Shown: piece by piece, positions 50,317 to 58,884 of the stretch
Layout: each line of letters begins with the position of its first letter
Position numbering within the stretch: position 1 is the first letter of the stretch
Assembly (NCBI GenBank): GCA_041391125.1
Contig: JAWKON010000044.1
Location: 1 to 64,000, forward strand
Direction: 5' to 3'
Length of the DNA: 64,000 nucleotides
From: JACKBC01 sp041391125
GTDB lineage: Bacteria > Chloroflexota > Anaerolineae > Caldilineales > Caldilineaceae
Notes under the pieces: generated by a model
Seen by the model: only the letters and a program-made list of their open reading frames with translations
What the model was told of the DNA's origin: nothing
The model's database searches: none
Program-made: the position numbers and the translations under genes

Positions 50317-52103
50317 TGGACGCGCTCGAACTTGGCGGCGCCGCGCAGCCAACTGTTAACGAAGCCCACGCCGCAAATGAGCCCGACGAGTCCAAGGTGC
50401 AGTTTGACCAGCCGTGGCTCACGTCGGTCTTGCGCCCCATGCTAATTGCCGTGATGGCGGGCTGCATGGTGGTGGCGCTGATTGCGTTTCTGCGCCACGC
50501 CTTTCTGGAGGTGCCGGTGGCGTACACCAGCGTCATGCTCTTCCTGGGTATTACCTCGGCGCTCATCGCCTGCATCTCCACCACGTGGCTGGCGCAACCG
50601 GAGCAGCGCATGCGGCGCAACAGCGGCCTTCGCACCGCCGAGTTTGCGCTGATTTTGGCCATCACGCGGCTGACCACGTGGATCACCGTGGGCTATTTGC
50701 CTTCGTTGGAAGCCTTTTTGACACGCCCGTTGGAGACGCTCATCGACCCGGTCTATATTCTGAGCTGCGCCATAGTGCTGCTGGCCTGGTTTTTTGCCGC
50801 CAGCACCACCAGCGATTTTCTGCGCATGGGGTTGCAGTCCGATGAACTGTACGCCGCCCGTCAGCGCACCGGCCGCAGCACCGACGATCCCGTGCCGCCC
50901 AATTACATCAATCGCCGCGCCGTGCTGGGCGGCTTTGTGGCGCGCTGGCTGGGCGGCGGCATTCTGCTGGTGCTGCTGGCGGCGGGGACGCGCGTGGGCC
51001 AATCCAGCAACAGCTTCTTTGCCATTACGCAGCAGAACATTTCACCCGCCGTGATTTCGGCCATCATCATCTATTACCTCACCGGTCTGGTGCTGATCAG
51101 CCAAGGTCAACTGGCCGTGCTGCGCGCCCGCTGGACGTTGGAACGGGTGCCCAGCCGGGCCAGCGTGCTGCGCAACTGGCCCGTGTATGCGTTGGGGCTC
51201 ATCTTTGGCATGGGTTTTCTGGCCGGGATGATGCCCTTTGGCGGCACCTTTTATTTGGCCACGGTCATCTCCACCGTGCTGCGCGCCATCTACATAACCA
51301 TGCTCACGATTATGCAGATCTTCATGGGGCTGCTCATGTGGCTCGGTTCATTGTTGGCCGGTGATGAGCCGATAGCGCAGCCCGAAACGCCGCCGCCCGC
51401 CGCGCCGCCGCGCATTGATCTGCCGCCCGCCGACCCCACGCAGGTTCCCGAGTGGCTGGGGGGGGTGCTCTTTTGGGGCGTGCTGGCGCTGATTTTGGGC
51501 TATGCACTCTATATTTACTTTAGCGGGCGCGGCATTAACTTTGCCTGGTTGCGCAGATTCTGGGCGCTGCTGCGGGCGCGCTGGGCCGAGATGTTTGGCA
51601 CGTATCAAGAATGGCAGGCGGCCCGCGTGCGCGCCCGCGCCAATCGCCAGACTGATGGCGAAACGGGAGCCGGGCTGCTGAGCAATCTGCTGCGCTGGCG
51701 CAATTTGAACCCTGATCAGCAGGTGCGCTATTTCTATTTGACCACCCTTCAGCGCGCCGAAAAAGCGGGCATTCCGCGCCGTTCGGCGGAGACGCCACTG
51801 CAATATGCGCCGCGCTTGTTGGAGCAGCTTCGGCAGCATGTGGCCGCGCGGGAAGAAGGGGAGCCCGAAGAAAGGGAGAAAGGGAGAAAGGGGGGAGGGG
51901 AGATGCTCCCGTCGCTTCCGGCGGCGGTGGATGTATCCGATGAGCAGTTGGCGGCGCAGTTGGAGAGTGCGCAGGCGGTGCAGGAGCTGACGGAGGCGTT
52001 TGTGCGCGTGCGCTATGCCGGGCGGGCCACGCAGCCGGATGCGGTGCCTTACTTGAAGCAGTTGTGGGATAAGATCAAGCGGCAGTTGCGGCGCTGGCGG
52101 TGA
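50316..52103 (+). CDS. DUF4129-domain multi-span membrane protein
   Basis: A 595-residue membrane protein usually found with MoxR and DUF58. About eight hydrophobic segments span 45-390 (PMLIAVMAGCMVVALIAFLR, VMLFLGITSALIACIS, WLGGGILLVLLAAGTRVG, WPVYALGLIFGMGFLAGMMP, GVLFWGVLALILGYALYIYF). The C-terminal cytosolic part has the DUF4129 pattern RYFYLTTLQRAEKAGIPRRS, AETPLQYAPRLLEQL and AVQELTEAFVRVRYAGRAT. Between them, residues near 512-531 (EEGEPEEREKGRKGGGEM) are encoded by a GGGAGAAA word tract (51851-51905). DUF4129 is usually linked to transglutaminase-type protein processing; no transglutaminase gene is in the window. Confidence 0.88.
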   Translation: MDALELGGAAQPTVNEAHAANEPDESKVQFDQPWLTSVLRPMLIAVMAGCMVVALIAFLRHAFLEVPVAYTSVMLFLGITSALIACISTTWLAQPEQRMRRNSGLRTAEFALILAITRLTTWITVGYLPSLEAFLTRPLETLIDPVYILSCAIVLLAWFFAASTTSDFLRMGLQSDELYAARQRTGRSTDDPVPPNYINRRAVLGGFVARWLGGGILLVLLAAGTRVGQSSNSFFAITQQNISPAVISAIIIYYLTGLVLISQGQLAVLRARWTLERVPSRASVLRNWPVYALGLIFGMGFLAGMMPFGGTFYLATVISTVLRAIYITMLTIMQIFMGLLMWLGSLLAGDEPIAQPETPPPAAPPRIDLPPADPTQVPEWLGGVLFWGVLALILGYALYIYFSGRGINFAWLRRFWALLRARWAEMFGTYQEWQAARVRARANRQTDGETGAGLLSNLLRWRNLNPDQQVRYFYLTTLQRAEKAGIPRRSAETPLQYAPRLLEQLRQHVAAREEGEPEEREKGRKGGGEMLPSLPAAVDVSDEQLAAQLESAQAVQELTEAFVRVRYAGRATQPDAVPYLKQLWDKIKRQLRRWR

Positions 52104-52203
52104 GTATTCCGTCCAGTTGGATTTCTGGGCGAATTGTATCTTCTACTTATTTTGGGTACAATGATAGTCGTTCAAGAGCTGCATATTTTATCTGGTAAAT
52201 CCT

Positions 52204-52566
52204 ATGACTAAAATAACAATATTCCCGATTTCTACAGAACAGGGTGACACATCCTATTTTGCAATGTCGGGCGATAAACAATCAATTGGCGCTACAGCCG
52301 GTGAGGCGCTGGATGCTTTGACGCCGCAGCTCGAAGTTGAGCAGTCAAGTACATTGGTACTATTGCAAAACTGGCGGCCCGATTCTTATTTTACCTCTGA
52401 GCAGATGAAACAGCTCTCCACATTGATGGAACAATGGCGTAAAGCGCGCGATGAGGGTCAGCTTGTATCTAAAAAGGTGCAAAGTGAACTTGAAGAAATG
52501 ATAGAAGCCGAGCTGCTAGCATCAGCAGCGCGTGCCGCAGCGCTCGTGAATGAACTTGGGCAATGA
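52204..52566 (+). CDS. Small protein of unknown function, HNH partner
   Basis: A 120-residue protein, mostly helical after residue 50. It reads EALDALTPQLEVEQSSTLVL, LQNWRPDSYFTSEQMKQLS and ELEEMIEAELLASAARAAAL. There is no signal or membrane segment. Its stop overlaps the start of the HNH gene by 4 nt (ATGA), so the two are translationally coupled. Such pairs of a small hypothetical gene and an HNH gene are common in cyanobacteria and Chloroflexota. Whether the first protein is an inhibitor is not known. Confidence 0.7.
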   Translation: MTKITIFPISTEQGDTSYFAMSGDKQSIGATAGEALDALTPQLEVEQSSTLVLLQNWRPDSYFTSEQMKQLSTLMEQWRKARDEGQLVSKKVQSELEEMIEAELLASAARAAALVNELGQ

Positions 52567-52964
52567 ATCCGTACTACCCACTTGTTGCTCTGCGGGCTCG
52601 GCATCGATGTGAATATTGTCAGGCGCCTGAATCTCTCTTTAACTTTCCATTTGAAGTTGAGCATATTGTGCCGCTGGCGCACGGTGGCGTAGATCACGAA
52701 GACAATTTGGCGTTGGCCTGCCGTTCTTGTAACGTTTTTAAAGCATCACGCACCTTAGCACCCGATACGGAGACGGAACAGCTATTCCCACTTTTTCATC
52801 CTCGCACTCAACTCTGGGCGGAACATTTTCAGGTCGATATCGAAACCGCTTCCATTGTTGGCATCTCAGCCATTGGTCGGGTTACAGTTAGCAGTCTTCG
52901 TATGAATAGCCAGCCGCAGAAAACCGCACGTATGCAGTGGATTCGGCTGGTTGTTTTCCCATAA
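52563..52964 (+). CDS. HNH endonuclease
   Basis: A 133-residue HNH-family nuclease. The zinc-ribbon and active site are clear: CEYCQAPESL with the second pair CRSCN, and the catalytic core VEHIVPLAHGGVDHEDNLAL. Both cysteine pairs and the His-Asn-His residues are intact. The last 40 residues are not conserved in pattern. It starts inside the previous gene's stop. It could be a homing-type nuclease or a stand-alone defence or repair nuclease; context does not decide. Confidence 0.9.
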   Translation: MNPYYPLVALRARHRCEYCQAPESLFNFPFEVEHIVPLAHGGVDHEDNLALACRSCNVFKASRTLAPDTETEQLFPLFHPRTQLWAEHFQVDIETASIVGISAIGRVTVSSLRMNSQPQKTARMQWIRLVVFP

Positions 52965-52968
52965 AACT

Positions 52969-53463
52969 ATGACAACTCGAACTCTCAAACTCATCTCCAT
53001 CCCATTGGCAATATTGATCATTACTGCTACTGCCATATTTGCTGCCGAGTCTCGACGCACGCCGGAGTGGCAGACCACGCTCGAACAATACGCTGCGCAA
53101 CGCAACTTGGCTGTCATTGAGGTGGTGCGCGCTCGTCAGCCGCACAACTTCACCGGCGAACTCGACTATCCGATTGTGTTTCCGGGCCAGTTTGAATATA
53201 CGGCCGATATCACCTACGAGCAGCCCAATATCTATCAAATTGCGCTGCCCTATCCTGCCGAGGAAGCGCACTGTGCGCTCGTAGAACATAGCGGCAGGCG
53301 CAAGCTGCTCTTTGTGAATTACTATTCCGATAGACTGTGGCGGAACGGTTGGGTGGTCCATTATGGACCGCGGTACGCCACCAGCGAATCGATGCAAATT
53401 ACTGGACAATTGAGCTGTCGCTTTGCGGCGATACAAATGTACTGTAAAGAATCGCACGTGTGA
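52969..53463 (+). CDS. Exported protein of unknown function
   Basis: A 164-residue protein with a clean signal sequence (TRTLKLISIPLAILIITATA, cleavage near AIFAAES). It then has a mixed alpha/beta domain: RNLAVIEVVRARQPHNFTGE, YPIVFPGQFEYTADITYE, HCALVEHSGRRKLLFVNYYS and RYATSESMQITGQLSCRF. Two cysteines could form a disulfide. It starts 5 nt after the HNH stop and its own stop overlaps the pdxH start, so it sits in one transcript with both. Not recognised. Confidence 0.7.
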   Translation: MTTRTLKLISIPLAILIITATAIFAAESRRTPEWQTTLEQYAAQRNLAVIEVVRARQPHNFTGELDYPIVFPGQFEYTADITYEQPNIYQIALPYPAEEAHCALVEHSGRRKLLFVNYYSDRLWRNGWVVHYGPRYATSESMQITGQLSCRFAAIQMYCKESHV

Positions 53464-54086
53464 GTACAACCCGAACACCCCAACCGCGGCTGCGCAAAAA
53501 CTTTGCGCCCGCCGAACCCTTTAGTTTGTTTGGACAGTGGCTGCAAGCGGCTGTCGATGCCGGCGTTTTGGAGCCGACCGCCATGACGCTGGCCACCGTT
53601 GGGCTGGATGGCAAGCCGGCAGCGCGCATGGTGGTCATGCGCAGCTTTGACCCGCAGGGCTTCTGCTTTTATACGGATTACAGCAGCCGCAAGGGGCGCG
53701 AATTGATGCGCAACCCCAACGCAGCCCTCGTCTTCTGGTGGCCAGAACAGCACCGTCAGGTGCGCATTGAAGGGGCGGTCAAAAAGATGAGCGCCACCGA
53801 GTCCGATGACTATTATCACAGCCGGCCGCTGGAAAGCCGCCTAGGGGCCTGGGCCTCGCCGCAAAGCCAGATCATCCCCAATATTGAAACGTTGGAAATG
53901 CGGTTATCGGAGTTGCGCCGCACCTATGCGTATAAAGCCCCCATGCGTCCACCGAATTGGGGCGGCTATCGCGTGCGTCCCAATCTGGTCGAATTCTGGC
54001 AAAGCGGTCCGCATCGGCTGCATGACCGGCTGTGCTACTTCCGCGAAAGCGAGACAAGCTGGCGTATTGAACGATTGGCGCCGTAA
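53460..54086 (+). CDS. pdxH: Pyridoxamine/pyridoxine 5'-phosphate oxidase
   Basis: This FMN enzyme makes pyridoxal 5'-phosphate, the last step of vitamin B6 synthesis or salvage. It is 208 residues, the usual size, with a GTG start at 53460 overlapping the previous stop. Motifs: EPTAMTLATVGLDGKPAARM, VVMRSFDPQGFCFYTDYSSR, KGRELMRNPNAALVFWWPE, HRQVRIEGAVKKMS, SRPLESRLGAWASPQS, PPNWGGYRVRPNLVEFWQSG and RLHDRLCYFRE. All FMN- and substrate-binding elements are present. Confidence 0.95.
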   Translation: MSTTRTPQPRLRKNFAPAEPFSLFGQWLQAAVDAGVLEPTAMTLATVGLDGKPAARMVVMRSFDPQGFCFYTDYSSRKGRELMRNPNAALVFWWPEQHRQVRIEGAVKKMSATESDDYYHSRPLESRLGAWASPQSQIIPNIETLEMRLSELRRTYAYKAPMRPPNWGGYRVRPNLVEFWQSGPHRLHDRLCYFRESETSWRIERLAP

Positions 54087-54115
54087 TTTTGAAACTACCG
54101 ATTTTGTACCTATTC

Positions 54116-54220
54116 ACCTCTCCCTGGCCCTCCCCTGGCCGCTGCGCTAGGGGGGGAAATACGCCACCAGGGGCGGCGTTTGAAGCCACTCCCCCCCTGA
54201 GGGGGAGGCTGGGAGGGGGT
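54116..54220. repeat. Word-built palindrome (CCTCCC words)
   Basis: ACCTCTCCCTGGCCCTCCCC on the left, GGGGGAGGCTGGGAGGGGGT on the right (54201-54220), with inner G-run and C-run pairing. It follows pdxH and could act as its terminator. Confidence 0.75.
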
Positions 54221-54258
54221 TTAAGCGTCTGAATAGACACAACATTTTACAGATTTGT

Positions 54259-54500
54259 TCAATGATTAACCCTTACCCCAGACTGCGCCGACGTGTCAAC
54301 CTCTTTTGCCGCCGGTTCAAAGAATAGATGATGCGGCACCCCCAAAAACGTCGCCAGCCCATCAATATGCGCCACGGTCAAATTGCGCCGTCCCCGCAAA
54401 ATGTCGGGCAAAATCGACTCATGCTTAAAGAATGGCAAAAGATCCCTCTACCGCAAATCCGCCTCCTCAAGCAGCGTTTGCTGCACACAGCGGCATTGAA
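54259..54500 (-). pseudogene. HigA/XRE-type antitoxin-like fragment with an in-frame stop
   Basis: The minus strand reads LLEEADLR, then TAG, then RDLLPFFKHESILPDILRGR, RNLTVAHIDGLATFLGVPHH and LFFEPA, ending at a TGA (54259-54261). The ESILPDILRGRRNLT to GLATFLGVP helices match the helix-turn-helix of HigA-type antitoxins. The amber codon replaces one residue, and no ATG-started N-terminal half is visible. No toxin gene (HigB) is next to it. It is either a relic or a gene hit by a base error. Confidence 0.55.
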
Positions 54501-54628
54501 GACATAATAGCGTAAAATGGCTAAATCCGCCCCAATTGTTGTATGATTACACCCCTGCAATTGCAGAAGGAGTGTTGTCAAAAATCGCGATTCGGGCGCC
54601 AGCCGCTCCTCCCTCTTGGCGCACTTCA

Positions 54629-54692
54629 TTCGCCGTTCCCCCTCCTCTCCCAAATTGGAGAGGAGGGAGCCAGGGGGAGGAGAGGCGCCCGC
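54629..54692. repeat. Word-built palindrome (CCCCCTCCTCTCC words)
   Basis: CCCCCTCCTCTCCCAAATT on the left pairs with AATTGGAGAGGAGGGAG and GGGGGAGGAGAGG on the right. It sits just upstream of the HlyD-type gene and is read through by the false 5' extension of that frame. Confidence 0.75.
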
Positions 54693-54726
54693 CCACGCTC
54701 ACCACCAGGACAGGAGACACGGTTGC

Positions 54727-56091
54727 ATGATGCAACATGATCATCGCCAACCGGCGCCCGCATCAAATCGGCTGCCGCAATTTCAATTAGGTCACTTATA
54801 CCCGCTGATAAGCACACTGCTCATCAGCCTCTTCATATTATCCGCCTGCGATTCGATCTTGGGCCGCCAAAGTCAAACGCAAGACGCCCAGGTGACGCTG
54901 CCGGCCTACGAAGCCAGCCGCGACGCGGCGGACGCATCTGCCCAGGAAAACGCGGCCGATAGCCCTGATGCTTCTGCACAGGACGCGACGCCACCCGCGG
55001 ACACACAACCCGCCGCGGCGACCGCTCCCAATCCCGAAGCGACCAATGTCAGGGCTGCCGACAATGCGCCATTGCAACCGGCCACGGTCGTGCGCGGCGA
55101 CTACAATGGCGAAGTGGTGGCCAACGATACGGTGGCCGTCGTCGCCGAAGTCAACGGCATGGCCCAGGAAGTGGCGGTGGATGTGGGCGACCGGGTGGTC
55201 AAAGGCCAGGTGTTGGTGCGCATCGACACCACCATGTTGGAGGCGCAGCGGGCGCAAGCGCTGGCCGGTCTGGAAGCCGCCCAAGCCCAGCTCGAACAGA
55301 TGTTGCGGGCGCCGGATGCAGACGATATTGCCGCCGCCGAGGCCGCCATCAATGCCGCCGCCGCCGCCTATGCCGAAGTGACCAAAGGCGCCTCCGCCGA
55401 AGACCTGCGCATTATGGAGTCACAGCTTCAGCAGGCCGAAGCCGCGGTGCGCCAGGCCCGCGCCGCCTATAACGACGTGCGCTGGAACCCCAAAATTGCC
55501 ATGTTGCCGCAAAGCCTGGCCCTGCAAAGCGCCACCCTGCAATTGGAAGCAGTGCAGGCCCAATATGACAAAGTGGTGAAAGGCGCCTCCAATGACCTCA
55601 TTGCCGGCGCTTACGCCCAACTGGTGCAGGCGCGCTCACAATTGGCCCGGCTGCAAGAGGGCGCCAGCGCCGAGCAGGTCCGCGCCATGCAGGCCCAGGT
55701 GAGTCAGGCCGAGGTGGGTCTCTACATGACTCAGCTCCAGCTCGACAAGGCGGCCATCAAAGCTCCCATGGAGGGCATTGTGATCCAGCGCAACGTCTCC
55801 ATTGGCGGCATGGTGGCGCCCGGTGCGCCGCTCTTTGTGCTGCGCTCGCCCGATGTGAAAATTATGATCCCAGTCGAAGAGTTGCGCCTGCCCACCATCG
55901 CCATCGGCCAGTCTGCATTGGTGCGCGCCAACGCTTATCCCGACCGCGTCTTCCAGGGCGAAATCAGCAAAATCGCCCCTCAACTCGACCCGCAGACCCG
56001 CACCATTCAGGTGACCATTCAGCCCACCGAGCCGGCGGATGTGTTATTGCCGGGGATGTTTGCGGCGGTGGATTTATTGGTAGAGGAGTAG
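54727..56091 (+). CDS. HlyD/RND-type membrane fusion lipoprotein
   Basis: A periplasmic-adaptor-type subunit of an efflux system (454 residues). The start is ATG 54727; the longer frame from 54616 runs through a repeat. The signal with lipobox LISLFILSAC (Cys near 39) marks a lipoprotein. An Ala/Asp/Pro-rich linker follows. The biotinyl-lipoyl-like half motif is VAVVAEVNGMAQEVAVDVGD. A long coiled-coil hairpin occupies about 170-330 (QAQALAGLEAAQAQLEQMLR, QARSQLARLQEGASAEQV). The beta-barrel is AAIKAPMEGIVIQRNVSIGG and IPVEELRLPTIAIGQSALVR. No pump or outer-membrane gene is next to it, so its partner is elsewhere. Confidence 0.9.
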   Translation: MMQHDHRQPAPASNRLPQFQLGHLYPLISTLLISLFILSACDSILGRQSQTQDAQVTLPAYEASRDAADASAQENAADSPDASAQDATPPADTQPAAATAPNPEATNVRAADNAPLQPATVVRGDYNGEVVANDTVAVVAEVNGMAQEVAVDVGDRVVKGQVLVRIDTTMLEAQRAQALAGLEAAQAQLEQMLRAPDADDIAAAEAAINAAAAAYAEVTKGASAEDLRIMESQLQQAEAAVRQARAAYNDVRWNPKIAMLPQSLALQSATLQLEAVQAQYDKVVKGASNDLIAGAYAQLVQARSQLARLQEGASAEQVRAMQAQVSQAEVGLYMTQLQLDKAAIKAPMEGIVIQRNVSIGGMVAPGAPLFVLRSPDVKIMIPVEELRLPTIAIGQSALVRANAYPDRVFQGEISKIAPQLDPQTRTIQVTIQPTEPADVLLPGMFAAVDLLVEE

Positions 56092-56095
56092 AATT

Positions 56096-56995
56096 TTATG
56101 TGGCTTTGCGCGGCATATAGGTCACAATCAGCACGCCGATCAACACGGTAATGCCGCCGATGAGCTGGCGGAGACCCGGCGTCGTATCAAAGAGCAGCAG
56201 CGCCCACACAATGGTGGCCACCGGCGTCAGCGTGGTGATGACGGAGAGCAGCCCCATATCCAGCCGGCGCAGCGCCCAGTAATAAAAGGCGCGGCTGGCC
56301 GTCACGTCAAAAGTAGCGGTGAGGATGATGATGCCCCAGCCCATGAGCGTGGGCCAGGTCAGCACCTGGCGCGCCGCCGACATCACAAAGAGGATGGCGG
56401 CGGTACTCAGCAGCCGATAGAAGAAGAAATCCAGAAAGCCCATTTGGTTGCCGTAGCGTTTGACCACGGCAAAGTGGGCCGAATAGCAAAACGAGCCAAA
56501 GACCAGCAACAGCGCCCCCCAGCGCAACTGCGCATCGGGCTGATAGGCAATCACAAAGCTGCCCACAATGGCAACAGCCGCCCCCAAAAGCTGAATTGGT
56601 GAAAAACGTTCCCCCAACCATAAAATACCCAGCGCCAGGCTAAAGACTGTCGACACCTTGGTCAGCATGGAAGCCGTGCCCGGGTCAATGAAAGTCACTG
56701 CCAGGTAGCCCAGGTAGGTGCTGGCGCCAATCAGTGCGCCGATGGTCACAAAGAACCATTTGTTTTCACGCAACGCCGCCAAGCTGATCTGCCGGGTGAT
56801 CAATCCATAGAGCCCCACCTGCACCGCGGCCACCCCCATAACATACGCCGCCGAAATATCGGGGCTGACGTACGAAGCCAGCAGTTTCGCATATATATAG
56901 TGCATACTGTCAAAGAGCAGCACGAAGGTCAACAGCGGCAGATCGGCGCGACCGATGGCGCTGGTGGAAGTGATGGTATTCTGATTTGCGCTCAA
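56096..56995 (-). CDS. EamA/DMT-superfamily transporter
   Basis: A 299-residue membrane protein with ten hydrophobic segments in two EamA repeats. The first has FVTIGALIGASTYLGYLAVT and DPGTASMLTKVSTVFSLALG. The second has SFCYSAHFAVVKRYGNQMGF, WGIIILTATFDVTASRAFYY and VITTLTPVATIVWALLLFDT. LGERFSPIQLLGAAVAIVGS and TVLIGVLIVTYMPR at the end are typical. It probably exports amino acids or other metabolites. It is convergent with the HlyD gene, with only 4 nt between stops. Confidence 0.9.
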   Translation of the reverse strand: MSANQNTITSTSAIGRADLPLLTFVLLFDSMHYIYAKLLASYVSPDISAAYVMGVAAVQVGLYGLITRQISLAALRENKWFFVTIGALIGASTYLGYLAVTFIDPGTASMLTKVSTVFSLALGILWLGERFSPIQLLGAAVAIVGSFVIAYQPDAQLRWGALLLVFGSFCYSAHFAVVKRYGNQMGFLDFFFYRLLSTAAILFVMSAARQVLTWPTLMGWGIIILTATFDVTASRAFYYWALRRLDMGLLSVITTLTPVATIVWALLLFDTTPGLRQLIGGITVLIGVLIVTYMPRKAT

Positions 56996-57070
56996 AGCGC
57001 CTCCGATCTAGTAGAGACAACAAGTTGAAATCATCAAAAGACATTAGCGGTAATATAAGTTAATAAGATT

Positions 57071-57144
57071 TTGTACGCGGATTCACGCGGATGAACGCAG
57101 ATTTTTCAGAGAGAATCAGCGTAAATCTGTGTTCATCCGCATAC
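57071..57144. repeat. Word-built quasi-palindrome (CGCGGAT/CGCAGATT words)
   Basis: TTGTACGCGGATTCACGCGG (57071 on) and the inverted words CAGCGTAAATCTGTGTTCAT through CATAC (to 57144). It shares its words with 7593-7681. It lies in the divergent region between the DMT and sulfatase genes (56996-57246), where no gene is seen. Confidence 0.75.
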
Positions 57145-57246
57145 CCAATCCTAATTCCGATAATCTCTAAGGGAGAGTATAACGAGCGCGATTGGGCTTG
57201 TCAACGTTGACAAACTCCATCCGCCACAAATTAAGGAGAATCATCC

Positions 57247-58884
57247 ATGTCCCCATCAACTCCTCACAATGCCGAGGGCCCGCAGCGACCGAACATCGTT
57301 CTCATTCTGGTCGACGATATGGGCTTCTCCGACATTGGCTGCTTTGGCTCGGAGATCCGCACGCCCAACCTCAACGCGTTGGCGCGCAACGGTGTGCGCA
57401 ACACCCAGCATTATAACTGCGCCCGCTGCTGCCCCACGCGCGCGTCGCTGCTCACCGGGCTCTATCCGCATCAAGCCGGCGTGGGCCACATGGTGCAAAA
57501 TCGCGGCAGCCGCGCCTATCAAGGCTATCTACGCGACGATTGCGTGACCATTGCCGAAGCGCTGCGGGCAGGCGGCTACCAGACGCTTATGGCGGGCAAA
57601 TGGCACGTGGGCGGGCCATATCAGTCCACCGCGCCCGAAACATGGGAGCCGGGCCGCGCCGAGCATCCCATGCCGCTCAACCGCGGCTTTGACCGCTTCT
57701 TTGGCACGCTGGAGGGCGCAGGCAGCTTCTTTCACCCCTACACGGTGATGGAAGGCACGGCGACCGATGGCTGGCGCTTTATTGCGGGCCAACAGGGCCA
57801 AATTCAGGCGCAGGATTTCTATTACACCGACGCCATCTCGGCCAAAGCGTGCGATATGATTGCGGATGCCAACCAGCACGATGCGCCCTTTTTCCTCTAT
57901 CTGGCCTACACCGCGCCACACTGGCCATTGCACGCCCTGCCAGAAGATATTGCGTACTACGAAGGGCGCTATCGCGGCGGCTGGGATGCGCTGCGCACCG
58001 CCCGCCATGAGGAGTTGAAGGGCATGGGGGTATTGGATGCTAGGTGGGAAATCTCCGCGCGCGATGAAGATGCGCCGGCGTGGGCCGATGCGCCCGATCA
58101 CGATTGGGAGGATTTGCGCATGGCGGTCTATGCGGCCCAGATCGACCGCATGGATCAGGGGGTGGGGCAGGTGGTGCAGAAGCTCAAAGAGCTGGGACAG
58201 TTTGAAAACACGCTGATCCTCTTTATGTCTGACAATGGCGGCTGCGCCGAGTTTTTGGCCGAGGAAGGTCACGCCAACGAGCGCTATCGTTATCACACGG
58301 CGGACGGTCAGCCCATCCGCGTGGGCAACATTCGCGATCTACAGCCGGGCGGCGCCGACACCTTCATGAGCTACGATCTGCCGTGGGCGCACGCCTCCAA
58401 TTCACCCTTCCGGCTCTATAAACATTGGGTGCACGAAGGCGGCATTGCTACACCGCTCATCGCCCATTGGCCGGCGGCTATTCCGGCCAACCCGGCGGGC
58501 GGCGGCCGGATAGTCCACGAGCCCACCCACGTGGTCGATATGATGGCTACCTGTTTGGATGTGGCGGATGTGGCTTATCCCGCCGAATATGCGGGCAACA
58601 CAATTCAACCCAATGAGGGGGAAAGTCTGATTCCGCTGCTGTGCGGCGAAAGGTGGACGCGGGAGCGTCCCATCTTTTGGGAACACGAAGGCAATCGCGC
58701 CGTGCGCCTGGCTGAATGGAAGCTGGTCTCCAAGTTTCCGGGTGCATGGGAGCTTTACAATATGAACGATGACCGCACGGAGCTGCACAATTTGGCGGAT
58801 CGCAATCAGGCCAAAGCTGCCGAATTTATGCGCGCATATGACGCGTGGGCGCAGCGTTGCGAGGTGCGAGAGTGGCCGCTTTAA
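57247..58884 (+). CDS. Type I sulfatase (arylsulfatase family)
   Basis: It hydrolyses sulfate esters. It is 545 residues. The metal site starts RPNIVLILVDDMGFSDIGCF (Asp23, Asp24). The modification motif is C-C-P-T-R at 61-65 in NCARCCPTRASLLTGLYPH; Cys61 would become formylglycine. Further motifs: MAGKWHVGG (Lys, His), APHWPLHALPEDI and LFMSDNGGCAEF (Asp-Asn). The ATG follows AAGGAG. No signal peptide is visible, so the protein may be cytoplasmic or use an unusual route. A dedicated maturase is needed, and the FGE-like protein at 5561-7264 lacks the catalytic cysteines. The stop overlaps the stop of the convergent tctA-like gene. Confidence 0.93.
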   Translation: MSPSTPHNAEGPQRPNIVLILVDDMGFSDIGCFGSEIRTPNLNALARNGVRNTQHYNCARCCPTRASLLTGLYPHQAGVGHMVQNRGSRAYQGYLRDDCVTIAEALRAGGYQTLMAGKWHVGGPYQSTAPETWEPGRAEHPMPLNRGFDRFFGTLEGAGSFFHPYTVMEGTATDGWRFIAGQQGQIQAQDFYYTDAISAKACDMIADANQHDAPFFLYLAYTAPHWPLHALPEDIAYYEGRYRGGWDALRTARHEELKGMGVLDARWEISARDEDAPAWADAPDHDWEDLRMAVYAAQIDRMDQGVGQVVQKLKELGQFENTLILFMSDNGGCAEFLAEEGHANERYRYHTADGQPIRVGNIRDLQPGGADTFMSYDLPWAHASNSPFRLYKHWVHEGGIATPLIAHWPAAIPANPAGGGRIVHEPTHVVDMMATCLDVADVAYPAEYAGNTIQPNEGESLIPLLCGERWTRERPIFWEHEGNRAVRLAEWKLVSKFPGAWELYNMNDDRTELHNLADRNQAKAAEFMRAYDAWAQRCEVREWPL

